NCBI RefSeq assembly: GCF_020524485.1
Contig: NZ_JAIVLF010000009.1
Coordinates: 31,783 to 95,782, forward strand
Origin: Novosphingobium profundi
GTDB lineage: Bacteria; Pseudomonadota; Alphaproteobacteria; Sphingomonadales; Sphingomonadaceae
Reading direction: 5' to 3'
Length of the DNA: 64,000 nt
The notes under the pieces: model-generated
What the model was told of the DNA's origin: nothing
The model's input: only the letters and a program-made list of their open reading frames with translations
Databases searched by the model: none
Part shown: one piece after another, positions 28,923 to 36,788 of the stretch
How positions within the stretch are numbered: the first letter of the stretch is position 1
How the letters are laid out: each line of letters begins with the position of its first letter
Translations under genes and position numbers: made by a program

Positions 28923-29282
28923 TCACTGATAGCGCAGCCGGTTCTCGAACCCTTCGTTGGCCTTGGTCATCTTGGCAATCTTGCGCAAGGTCGCGCGGAT
29001 GTGGCGTTCGACCCGGCGATCGTCGTGAATGCCGGTGATGCGATAGTCGTCCTGATCGAGCATACGCTTGATCGCGCTCGCAAAAGTGGCTTGATCCTCC
29101 AGGGAAGCCGACATCTTCAGGCGGCGACAGGCCCATTCTTCGGCCGCCGCCTTGTCGTAGTCGTCCTCCGACCCATAGCCGCGCCGGTCGGCGGCGGCCT
29201 GGTCGCGGCCTGCGGCCTCGATGCGCGCCTCCAGCCATTTGGAGACCAGTTCGCTATCCCAGGGTTTTGACGCTTCGCTCAT
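28923..29282 (-). CDS. Hypothetical protein, 119 residues
   Basis: The ATG follows AGGAAGG at a good distance, which supports the gene and this start over one 36 bases upstream. It is rich in charged residues and helices (ARIEAAGRDQAAADRRGYGSEDDY, RHIRATLRKIAKMTKANEGFENRLRY). I do not recognise a family, and no signal peptide or membrane segment is seen, so it is probably cytoplasmic. It lies on the same strand as the small HTH gene, with 95 bases between them. Confidence 0.55.
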   Translation of the reverse strand: MSEASKPWDSELVSKWLEARIEAAGRDQAAADRRGYGSEDDYDKAAAEEWACRRLKMSASLEDQATFASAIKRMLDQDDYRITGIHDDRRVERHIRATLRKIAKMTKANEGFENRLRYQ

Positions 29283-29387
29283 GGCGGCCTTCCTGAGCCA
29301 TGCGCCCGGGCGAGGCAAGCCCGGCGTCCCGATCCCGGGAAGATCACTCCCCCGGATCGAGACGACAGGCGCACGATCTGGGCAGGC

Positions 29388-30767
29388 TCAGGCGGCGAGG
29401 CCCGGGCGATAGCCCTCCTGCGCCACCTTGGAAAACGGCCATCCGCTGACCGTGGCGCGCAGCGTGGTCTGGACGTGCCGTTCGACCGTGGGGCGGTTCG
29501 AGCCGCCCGCAGGTTCGCCCCAGATGACGCTCAGCTCCGAGCCTTTCGCAGCGACCTCCTCGTCCACCACGGCCAGCGCCACCCAGGCCCCGTCCGGCGC
29601 AATGAAGGAGGTGTAGGTCGAGACCCCCACTTCGTTGTCGTGCGTGTCGAGCACGACGTCATAGGGGTAGGCCGCGTAGTGCGCGGTCGGCACTTCCATG
29701 GCCTTGGCGTTCTGGCCCGGGCTCATCTGGCTGGCGTAGACCTTGGCCGCATCCTCGCTGTCGAGGACAAGCGAGACCTTCTTGCGGTGCTTCTGGGAGG
29801 CCTTTTCTTCCAGCGCCTTGCGGCCCACGAAATCATGGTCGAAGCGGATGAGGCGGCCATAGTCCACTTCCCAGGGGGTGAAGTAGTAGTCCTCGATCGC
29901 ATCGGAGACGAAACTTCCGCCGAGCGCCGCAATCGCGTCGAAACTGGTCGCGGGCAGCCACTCGCGGTAGGCGCGCATCTCCTCGCCCGAATAGATCGCG
30001 GGAAGCGGGCACGGCAGCCACCCGGAATCGACCGCCGCGCTCGAATAGGCGCGCGCGCCGACCTGGCGCAGGCCGAATTCCTCGCCCGCCTCCAGGATCG
30101 TGCCCTTGATCTCGTCATAGAGCTCCCAGGGGCCCCAGAACTCCAGCCCCGGCGCGCCGCCCATGCCATGGCGCAGCGAACGGAACGTGCGCCCGGAAAC
30201 CGAGAGATGCCCCATCTGGAAGAAGCGGGGCTGGTCGATCGGACCGCCGTTCAGCTTTTCCAGCAGCGCCCAGGCCTTGGGGCCTTGAAGCTCGAAGCGG
30301 AAGGTCTTGCGCGGCTTGGCGTTCTGAAGCGTGCGCTCGTCGCGGTCGCAGCGCACGTCGAAACCCGAGGTCGCGGCCTGGTACTCCACCCAGTTGGCGA
30401 CCGTCGGGCGGCCCACGATGTTCACCAGGTGCTCGCCCAGTCCGAAGATGATCATGTCGCCGATGAGGAAGCCGTTTTCGGCGCAGGCGATGAACTGCTT
30501 GGCCTTGCCATCGCCGAAGTTCGAGAAAGTGTTGACCGCAAGGCTGGAGACAAAGGCCATGACATCGGGGCCTTCCACGTAGAGGTCGGTCATGTGGAAC
30601 GACTGGTCCATGAGCGCCACGCCTTCGCGCCAGGCGCGCTGCTCCTCGCGCCAGTTGGAAAACTCGGCGGGTATCGGGAACTGGTAGGGACCGGTCTGCG
30701 AATTGCGCATCATCTGCAGGGCGCCACCGAAGTGGTCGATCTTGGCTTGAAGCGATGGAAACTGCAT
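29388..30767 (-). CDS. Tetrahydrofolate-dependent aromatic O-demethylase, LigM/DesA-like (GcvT fold)
   Basis: 459 residues, near the ~470 of LigM. The ATG follows AAGGAGAG at 8 bases. The sequence is of the aminomethyltransferase (GcvT) type: MDQSFHMTDLYVEGPDVMAFVSSLAVNTF near the N-terminus, FRFELQGPKAWALLEKL mid-protein, and the C-terminal GVSTYTSFIAPDGAWVALAVVDEE. Members in sphingomonads (LigM on vanillate and 3-O-methylgallate, DesA on syringate) move the methyl of methoxy-aromatics to tetrahydrofolate in lignin-monomer catabolism; the exact substrate here is inferred. No folate-recycling genes (metF, ligH) are adjacent. A divergent AraC-type regulator sits 242 bases away and probably controls it. 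Confidence 0.82.
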   Translation of the reverse strand: MQFPSLQAKIDHFGGALQMMRNSQTGPYQFPIPAEFSNWREEQRAWREGVALMDQSFHMTDLYVEGPDVMAFVSSLAVNTFSNFGDGKAKQFIACAENGFLIGDMIIFGLGEHLVNIVGRPTVANWVEYQAATSGFDVRCDRDERTLQNAKPRKTFRFELQGPKAWALLEKLNGGPIDQPRFFQMGHLSVSGRTFRSLRHGMGGAPGLEFWGPWELYDEIKGTILEAGEEFGLRQVGARAYSSAAVDSGWLPCPLPAIYSGEEMRAYREWLPATSFDAIAALGGSFVSDAIEDYYFTPWEVDYGRLIRFDHDFVGRKALEEKASQKHRKKVSLVLDSEDAAKVYASQMSPGQNAKAMEVPTAHYAAYPYDVVLDTHDNEVGVSTYTSFIAPDGAWVALAVVDEEVAAKGSELSVIWGEPAGGSNRPTVERHVQTTLRATVSGWPFSKVAQEGYRPGLAA

Positions 30768-31009
30768 TTTCAGGCTCTCCTTGATGGTTTTGAGCCTTTC
30801 TCGCCGTTCGCGAAGCGCGGTTCTTGACCGCAGGCGACGCCGCGTTGCCCCTATGCGACATCGCGCGACGGGCCGGGGTTGCGATGGGCCGAGCCTGCCC
30901 CGGCTTTTGCCCGCCGACACAGGGTGATAGCCTTGCCGAAAAGCTGGAACGCACGTCCAAGAGCCCGCGTTCAGGCCTTGAGAACGAAAGACATTTTGGG
31001 AGCACGCCT

Positions 31010-31987
31010 GTGTACTGCAGATCCGGACAGGAGTTTTCGACCGAGCATGTCGCCCCTCCCCTGCGCACCCGGCGCTGGTCGGAGTTCGGGAGCGAGACGC
31101 TTTCGGAAATGACTGTGCGTGCGCGCAGTGACAGCGGCCTTCGCGCCCATATCCATCGCCGCAACCTGGGCCCGCTCGGCTTTGTCGTGGTCACGAGCAG
31201 CGCGGCCGAGGCCAGTTCCTCGGCGGCCTGCCCTGGCCCCTGGGCGCGCGAGGCCGACGACTGCCTCATGCTTACCGTCCTCGACCATGGCCGCTCTTCG
31301 CTGAGCCAGTCGCGCTGGTCGGCCGACCTGGAGGCTGGCGACATTGTCATCCGCGATCTCAACAAGCCCTGGATCAGCCGTTCGGACGCGGACGTGGGGC
31401 TCATTCTCATCAAGATCCCCTACAGCGTGGCGGCCCGCAGCCACCCCGATCCCGAGCGATTGGTCGGGCGGCACCTTTCGGCGGCCGATCCGCGCGTGGC
31501 CTTTGCCTCGGACGTCATCCGGGCCAGCAAGCGCGCGCTCCAGGCGGTGGACGAGGAAAGCTGGAACGCCCGGCTCGGACCCGTGCTGGAAAGCGTGTTT
31601 CACATGATCTGCCATGACGGTCCGGTTCCCCTGGGCGGAGAGGCTTGCGGCAGCCACCGTTCGCTTCATCGGGCGGCGAGCGGCTTCATCGCGCGCAACC
31701 TCGCCGATCCGGACCTGAGCGTAGGCGGTGTCGCGCAAGCCCTGGGTGTCAGCGTGCGCCACCTCCAGCGCGCCTTTCTCGACACCGGCGCATCGCCGCG
31801 CGAGTTCATCCTCCAGCAAAGGCTGGCCGAGGCTGCGCGGCTCCTAGGCCGCAACCAGGGCGCCCAACGCAGGCGGATCACCGACATCGCCTTTTCGCTC
31901 GGCTTTGGCGATGCCAGCCATTTCACCCGCGCCTTTACCCGGCACTTCGGCACGCCGCCCAGCGCCTACCGCAGCGATGCGGCCTGA
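31010..31987 (+). CDS. AraC-family transcriptional regulator (FeaR-like)
   Basis: 325 residues from a GTG with GGGAG 7 bases upstream; the frame is open farther left but that part reads as low-complexity and lacks a ribosome-binding site. The N-terminal region (STEHVAPPLRTRRWSEFGSET) and the long effector domain match AraC_binding_2 regulators such as FeaR. The C-terminal ~100 residues hold the two helix-turn-helix motifs: LSVGGVAQALGVSVRHLQRAF and ITDIAFSLGFGDASHFTRAFTRHFGTPPSAYR. It is divergent from the O-demethylase gene, so aromatic-acid-responsive activation of that gene is likely. The spacer contains a GCCGGGG/CCCCGGC inverted repeat at 30872-30904. Confidence 0.85.
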   Translation: MYCRSGQEFSTEHVAPPLRTRRWSEFGSETLSEMTVRARSDSGLRAHIHRRNLGPLGFVVVTSSAAEASSSAACPGPWAREADDCLMLTVLDHGRSSLSQSRWSADLEAGDIVIRDLNKPWISRSDADVGLILIKIPYSVAARSHPDPERLVGRHLSAADPRVAFASDVIRASKRALQAVDEESWNARLGPVLESVFHMICHDGPVPLGGEACGSHRSLHRAASGFIARNLADPDLSVGGVAQALGVSVRHLQRAFLDTGASPREFILQQRLAEAARLLGRNQGAQRRRITDIAFSLGFGDASHFTRAFTRHFGTPPSAYRSDAA

Positions 31988-32024
31988 CGCGCCGGCCGCC
32001 CCCGGGTACAGGGTTAAACTTCGC

Positions 32025-32052
32025 ACAAGTCACGGTTTTTACGCAGACTTGT
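32025..32052. promoter_or_regulatory. Inverted repeat upstream of the surface lipoprotein gene
   Basis: ACAAGTC (32025-32031) and GACTTGT (32046-32052), perfect 7-bp arms with a 14-base spacer, 68 bases before the start of the TbpB-like gene. Candidate operator of a dimeric regulator; it does not resemble a classic Fur box. Confidence 0.4.
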
Positions 32053-32120
32053 AGAGGCAAGTATTGCACGCCCCTCTGAATTGATGAAAAGAAAACTCCG
32101 ACATATTACGGGGCGGATTC

Positions 32121-33821
32121 ATGAAGTTGAAGAATGTTTTGGCGTGCACCACCATCGCCGGTCTCCTATCGGCCTGCGGCGGGGGCGGTAGCAGCGGCGG
32201 CGCCATCGGCAGCGTGCCCCCCGCGCCGACGCCCACCAATTCGTCCCTTGCCGATCTGCGCTATGACCAGAGCTTCGCGAACGACGCCGCCGGAATTTCG
32301 GCGGTCTGGGACCAGACGACCGGCACCGGGATCAGCAGCCGTCCCGAGGCGGTGAGCCTGGCCATCTCCTACGATGCGGACACGAATGGCTATACCATCT
32401 CGGCCTATGACGTCGTACGCACGTTCCTCCCGTCCGACATTCAAACGACCAGCGAGAACGATACGGTCTACCTTGTCGACGATACGCGGCTGACCTTGAT
32501 CTCCAAGGGCTATGCTGGTGACCTCACGACGAATTACGTCCGCATGGGCCTGCTTCAGGATAACCGCATCGAGGGATCGCTCCAGTCGTCCGATCTGACC
32601 AGCTTCACCTACGGCTTGCCGACCCGCGCGGCGGCGACACCGCGCAGCGGCAGCGCCGCCTATGCAACGCAGGCCTTCGGGGCTGCCACGGCTCCGGGCG
32701 AAGAGCCCAAGGCCTTCATGGGGGCTGGCCAGATCGATTTCGATTTCGCTGAAGGCATCTTCAGCGGCCATAGCTACCTCAACGAATACGGTCTCGTGAG
32801 CGGTTCCCAGATCTCGGGCGGAGGGATCGAACTCACGACCCTGGGGCAGATCTCGTCCCAGGATGCCTCGCTTACCGGCACGGCGGTCTTCAGGGGCTGG
32901 GACGGAACCGTCACCAGCGCGCTGAACGGAAGTCTCTACGGACCGGACGGACAGGAACTGGGCGCCAGCTTCAGCGGCCAGAACACAGATGGCATGTCGG
33001 TGACGGGCTCGATCGTCGGCCAGCAGGACGGCGCGTTGACGCCCGCCAACCTGTCGTTTGCCAACATGACCCAGGAACAGCGTTTCATCACGCAGATCTC
33101 CCAATATGCGCGCGGCAGCCTGACCTGGCAGAACAGCGAGACCTTCCTCTTCCGTGGCTATTCCTCGGACCAGAGCGGCGGGCAGTTCACGATCTCCGAC
33201 AAGGTCGACGGGCGCGCCAACTTCCGGACCTACCAGAAGACCTTCGACAATTCGTATTACGGAACGCAGGACGTCACGCTGGAACTCTACCAGACCGGCG
33301 CGGCCAATTCCGAGCTGCCCCTGACCTATGCCAGCTTCGGGCACTGGCAGGGCTCGCTTCCGGCCAGCTACAACGGTCCGGCGCATGAATGGTTCGTCTA
33401 TGGTTTCCAGACCCCGAGCTACGCCCTCGACAACCGCACCGGCTCGGCCAGCTACGAAGGAGTGGCCTATGGCACGGGCATGTCGAACAGCGCCCGCTAC
33501 GATGTCAGTGGCACCTCGCGCATGGACGTGGACTTTGGTTCCGACACCTTCACGGGCGCGCTCGCGCTGAACGGCGTCGAAACCGTCACCAACGCGCCTG
33601 TTGATTTCGGCTCGATCGCGTTCTCGGGCACGATCAACAGCCGCGCGAGCCTGTTCACGGGCGATTTCCAGGCAGGGGGCAGCCTGGGGAGCGCCATCTC
33701 GGGCCAGTTCTACGGCCAGCAGGGCCAGGAGGTGGCCGGAACCTTCATCTTCAATACCCCCGATGGCAATCCCATGGCGGGCACGAATGTCCAGGGCGCC
33801 TTCGCCGCCACGCGCAGGTGA
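32121..33821 (+). CDS. TbpB-like surface lipoprotein (putative Slam substrate)
   Basis: 566 residues. Lipoprotein signal with lipobox LSAC (Cys19), followed by a Gly/Ser-rich tether, as in surface-exposed lipoproteins. The mature part is beta-rich and has two TbpB-like lobes, each ending in the same barrel element: SALNGSLYGPDGQELGASF (mid-protein) and SAISGQFYGQQGQEVAGTF with GTNVQGAF at the extreme C-terminus. In Neisseria such proteins (TbpB, LbpB, HpuA, fHbp) are displayed on the cell surface by Slam. The gene 15 bases downstream encodes a Slam, so this is very likely its cargo. The ligand is unknown; no TonB-dependent receptor is next to it. Confidence 0.82.
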   Translation: MKLKNVLACTTIAGLLSACGGGGSSGGAIGSVPPAPTPTNSSLADLRYDQSFANDAAGISAVWDQTTGTGISSRPEAVSLAISYDADTNGYTISAYDVVRTFLPSDIQTTSENDTVYLVDDTRLTLISKGYAGDLTTNYVRMGLLQDNRIEGSLQSSDLTSFTYGLPTRAAATPRSGSAAYATQAFGAATAPGEEPKAFMGAGQIDFDFAEGIFSGHSYLNEYGLVSGSQISGGGIELTTLGQISSQDASLTGTAVFRGWDGTVTSALNGSLYGPDGQELGASFSGQNTDGMSVTGSIVGQQDGALTPANLSFANMTQEQRFITQISQYARGSLTWQNSETFLFRGYSSDQSGGQFTISDKVDGRANFRTYQKTFDNSYYGTQDVTLELYQTGAANSELPLTYASFGHWQGSLPASYNGPAHEWFVYGFQTPSYALDNRTGSASYEGVAYGTGMSNSARYDVSGTSRMDVDFGSDTFTGALALNGVETVTNAPVDFGSIAFSGTINSRASLFTGDFQAGGSLGSAISGQFYGQQGQEVAGTFIFNTPDGNPMAGTNVQGAFAATRR

Positions 33822-33836
33822 TCGCGGACATCTGAC

Positions 33837-35165
33837 GTGCTGGTTTTCCTGGCGGCGGCACTGGCCGCTGCACCTTCCCTGTCCGGCGCCCCGGCGGCCG
33901 ACGTGGCGGTGGCCGCGCCGGTCCGCGCGCACGACCTCTCCGCGATTGAGGTCTTCGGCGTCGCCGAGCGCCTGGCAAGGAGCGGCCACCCCGACGAGGC
34001 CATCCGCCTCTACGAGGCGCTGAACCAGGACCAGAACGCGGACGTGCGCGCCGAAGCGCGCTTTCGCAAGGGGCTCTTGCTCGCCTCGCTGGAGCGATAC
34101 CGCGAGGCGGCCATCGCGTTCCGGGCGCTGCTCGACGAACAGCCCGAGGCCTCACGGGTCCGCCTTGAACTGGCCCGGGTCCTCGCCGCCATGGGCAACG
34201 AGGGCGCGGCCCGGCGCGAGCTGCGCCAGGTCCAGGCCACGGGCCTGCCCGAAGAGGTCGCGCGCGCGGTGGGGCAGTTCGACGCAGCGCTACGCTCGCA
34301 CAAGCGCGCCGGGCTGCGCCTCGAACTCGCCCTTGCCCCCGATAGCAACATCAACCGGGCGACCGAGGTGCTCACGCTGGATACCGTCATCGCCCCGCTC
34401 ACCCTGTCCGAGGACGCGCGCGCGCAGTCGGGCCTGGGCGTGCGGGTGTCCGGCGATGCCTACTGGAAGGTGCCGATAGGCCGGGGCTTCAGCCTCGTGC
34501 CACGCGTCAACACCCTCGCCACGCTCTACGGCAAGAGCGCCTTTAACGATATCACCGCCTCCGGGCTCATCGGCCTCGAAGTGCAGCGCCAGCACGACCG
34601 CATCGTTCCCTCGGTAGGGCACAGCTGGCGCTGGTATGGCCAGCAGGCCTACATGCAGAGCGACATGGTGACGCTCGACTGGATCCACGTGCTGGGCCGC
34701 CGCGCCCAGGTGACGACCTCGCTGGGCGCGGCCCGCACCGATTTTCCCCGCAACGAACTGCAGGACGGGGCGCTCTATACGGCGAGCGTGGGCGTCGAGC
34801 GCGCGCTCTCGGCGCGCAGCGGCATCAGCGCCACGCTGACCGCCTCGCGCCAGACCGCGCGCGATCCGGGCTATGCCAGCGCGGCAGGAGGGCTGCGCCT
34901 GCTGGGATGGCGCGAGGCCGGGCACACGACTCTCTACGCCTCGGCCATGGCGCAGCGCACCGAGGGCGATGCGGCCCTCGCGCTCTTTGGGGCACGGCGC
35001 CGCGAGTGGTTTGTGAACGCGCGCGCCGGGGCAACCTTCCGGACGCTCGCGGTGCACGGCATCGCCCCCTATGTGCGCGTGGGCTACGAGCGCAACGCGT
35101 CCAACGTCGCCCTCTACGATTACCGGCGCCTCACCAGCGAGTTCGGGGTGACCAGCAGCTTCTAG
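33837..35165 (+). CDS. Surface lipoprotein assembly modifier (Slam, DUF560)
   Basis: 442 residues, GTG start 15 bases after the lipoprotein gene. Signal peptide (LVFLAAALAAAPSLSGAPA), then a TPR-type helical domain (~35-145: GHPDEAIRLYEAL, YREAAIAFRALLDEQPEASRVRLELARVLAAMG) that binds cargo in the periplasm, then a ~290-residue outer-membrane beta-barrel starting LELALAPDSNINRAT, a sequence typical of the family, and ending YRRLTSEFGVTSSF with a terminal Phe for BAM recognition. It moves folded lipoproteins to the outer face of the outer membrane. The pairing with the preceding gene is the usual Slam/substrate operon. Confidence 0.87.
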   Translation: MLVFLAAALAAAPSLSGAPAADVAVAAPVRAHDLSAIEVFGVAERLARSGHPDEAIRLYEALNQDQNADVRAEARFRKGLLLASLERYREAAIAFRALLDEQPEASRVRLELARVLAAMGNEGAARRELRQVQATGLPEEVARAVGQFDAALRSHKRAGLRLELALAPDSNINRATEVLTLDTVIAPLTLSEDARAQSGLGVRVSGDAYWKVPIGRGFSLVPRVNTLATLYGKSAFNDITASGLIGLEVQRQHDRIVPSVGHSWRWYGQQAYMQSDMVTLDWIHVLGRRAQVTTSLGAARTDFPRNELQDGALYTASVGVERALSARSGISATLTASRQTARDPGYASAAGGLRLLGWREAGHTTLYASAMAQRTEGDAALALFGARRREWFVNARAGATFRTLAVHGIAPYVRVGYERNASNVALYDYRRLTSEFGVTSSF

Positions 35166-35290
35166 TTCCAGGACGGCCCTGTCCACGGGAACAAGGCCAA
35201 CCCCTGCGCGATCCCCCTTCATCCGATTGACAAAGCACGGGGCGCCCCCCACGCCGGTCCCCTTCCCTCCAGCCACGCGAGTTCCAGCGC

Positions 35291-36745
35291 ATGAACATCG
35301 ATTTCAAGGCGCTCCTCGCGCTCTCGCCCAATCCCTACATGGTCCTTGCCCCGGACCTGACGATCGTGTGGACCAACGCGGCCTACCAGCGCAGCACGAT
35401 GCGCCGCGAAGAGGACCTTGTCGGTACCAACGTGCTGGAGGCCTTCCCCAGCGAGCCGGGCAGTGAAAGCCACGAACTCCTCGTGTCCTCCTTCGCGCGC
35501 GTTCTCACCGAGAAGAAACCCGACGAGATCGCGCTGATCCGCTACGACATCGCGCGGCCCGACGGGACCATGGAAGCCCGCTACTGGAGCGCCACGCACA
35601 CTCCCATCCTCGATGAGAACGGCGAGGTCACAGTCTTCCTGCAGCACACTGTCGACGTGACCGAACTGCACAATCTGCGCACCATGCGCGACGAGTTCGA
35701 CCTCGTCCGCCGCGCCGAGGCCGTCCAGACCCGCAATCTCAACCTGCAGACGCAGATGAAGCGCATGACCGCCATGTTCGAGCAGGCGCCCGGCTTCGTC
35801 TGCGTGCTGAGCGGGCCACAGCACGTCTTCGAGATGGCCAATGCCGCCTATTGCGAACTGGTCGGCCGCCAGGATCTTTTGGGCAAGAGCGTGGCCGAGG
35901 CCCTTCCCGAAGTCGTGCGGCAGGGCTTCGTCGCTATCCTCGACAATGTCCGGAGCAGCGGGCAGCCCTATATCGGCCATGCCCAGGAGATCGTCTTCGA
36001 GGCCGGACCCGACGGCGCGCCGGTGCGCCGCTATATCGACTTCATCTATCAGCCGATCGTCTCGCACGACGAAATCTCGACGATCCTGGTCCAGGGGCAG
36101 GACGTCACCGAGACCGTGCTCGCCGCGCGCCAGCAGGACCTGCTCATCAACGAGCTCAACCACCGGGTGAAGAACACCCTCGCCATCGTCCAGAGCCTGG
36201 CGCACCAGTCGTTCCGCCATGTCGAGGGCGCTGGCGCGGCACGCGAGGCCTTCGACTTCCGCCTGCGCGCGCTGGCCCGCGCGCACAACCTCCTGACCGA
36301 GGCGAGCTGGCAGTCGAGCGCGCTTGGCGAGGTCATCCGCGAAGCGACCGCGGCCAGCGGCGATCCCGCGCGCATCGTGATCGAAGGGCCCGACACCGTG
36401 CTGAGCCCGCGCCTGACGGTCGCCCTCTCGATGACACTGCATGAACTGACCACCAACGCCATCAAGTACGGCGCGCTCTCCAACGAGCGGGGCAAGGTCC
36501 GCATCCGCTGGCACCGCGCGCCCGAGGCCCCGCACCGGATCGTGCTGGACTGGAACGAGGAGGATGGCCCGGTGGTCACGCCGCCGGACCGCAAGGGCTT
36601 TGGCTCGCGCCTCATTGAAGGCAGCCTCGCGGCCGAATACGGCGGCAGGGTCACTCTCGACTACCTGCCCACCGGCGTCCATTGCGCCATGGGCTTCATG
36701 GTGCCGATCGAGACCCTCGGGGAAACAGGTGCGGCCCTGGCCTGA
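35291..36745 (+). CDS. PAS-domain sensor histidine kinase, HWE family
   Basis: 484 residues, no membrane helix, so cytoplasmic. Two PAS domains (about 8-115: LSPNPYMVLAPDLTIVWTNAAY; about 155-275: MFEQAPGFVCVLSGPQHVFEMANAAY) may bind a ligand or cofactor. The kinase core has LNHRVKNTLAIVQSLA (phospho-acceptor His291), an N-box LTTNAIKYGAL and the W-x-E element DWNEEDGP that defines HWE kinases. The family is common in Alphaproteobacteria and often feeds the general stress response (PhyR/NepR/EcfG) or single-domain regulators. No cognate regulator is adjacent, so the partner is unknown. Confidence 0.88.
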   Translation: MNIDFKALLALSPNPYMVLAPDLTIVWTNAAYQRSTMRREEDLVGTNVLEAFPSEPGSESHELLVSSFARVLTEKKPDEIALIRYDIARPDGTMEARYWSATHTPILDENGEVTVFLQHTVDVTELHNLRTMRDEFDLVRRAEAVQTRNLNLQTQMKRMTAMFEQAPGFVCVLSGPQHVFEMANAAYCELVGRQDLLGKSVAEALPEVVRQGFVAILDNVRSSGQPYIGHAQEIVFEAGPDGAPVRRYIDFIYQPIVSHDEISTILVQGQDVTETVLAARQQDLLINELNHRVKNTLAIVQSLAHQSFRHVEGAGAAREAFDFRLRALARAHNLLTEASWQSSALGEVIREATAASGDPARIVIEGPDTVLSPRLTVALSMTLHELTTNAIKYGALSNERGKVRIRWHRAPEAPHRIVLDWNEEDGPVVTPPDRKGFGSRLIEGSLAAEYGGRVTLDYLPTGVHCAMGFMVPIETLGETGAALA

Positions 36746-36788
36746 CCTGCCCTTCTCAAAGCCACCCGCGCGCGTTACGCCCTTCGCG

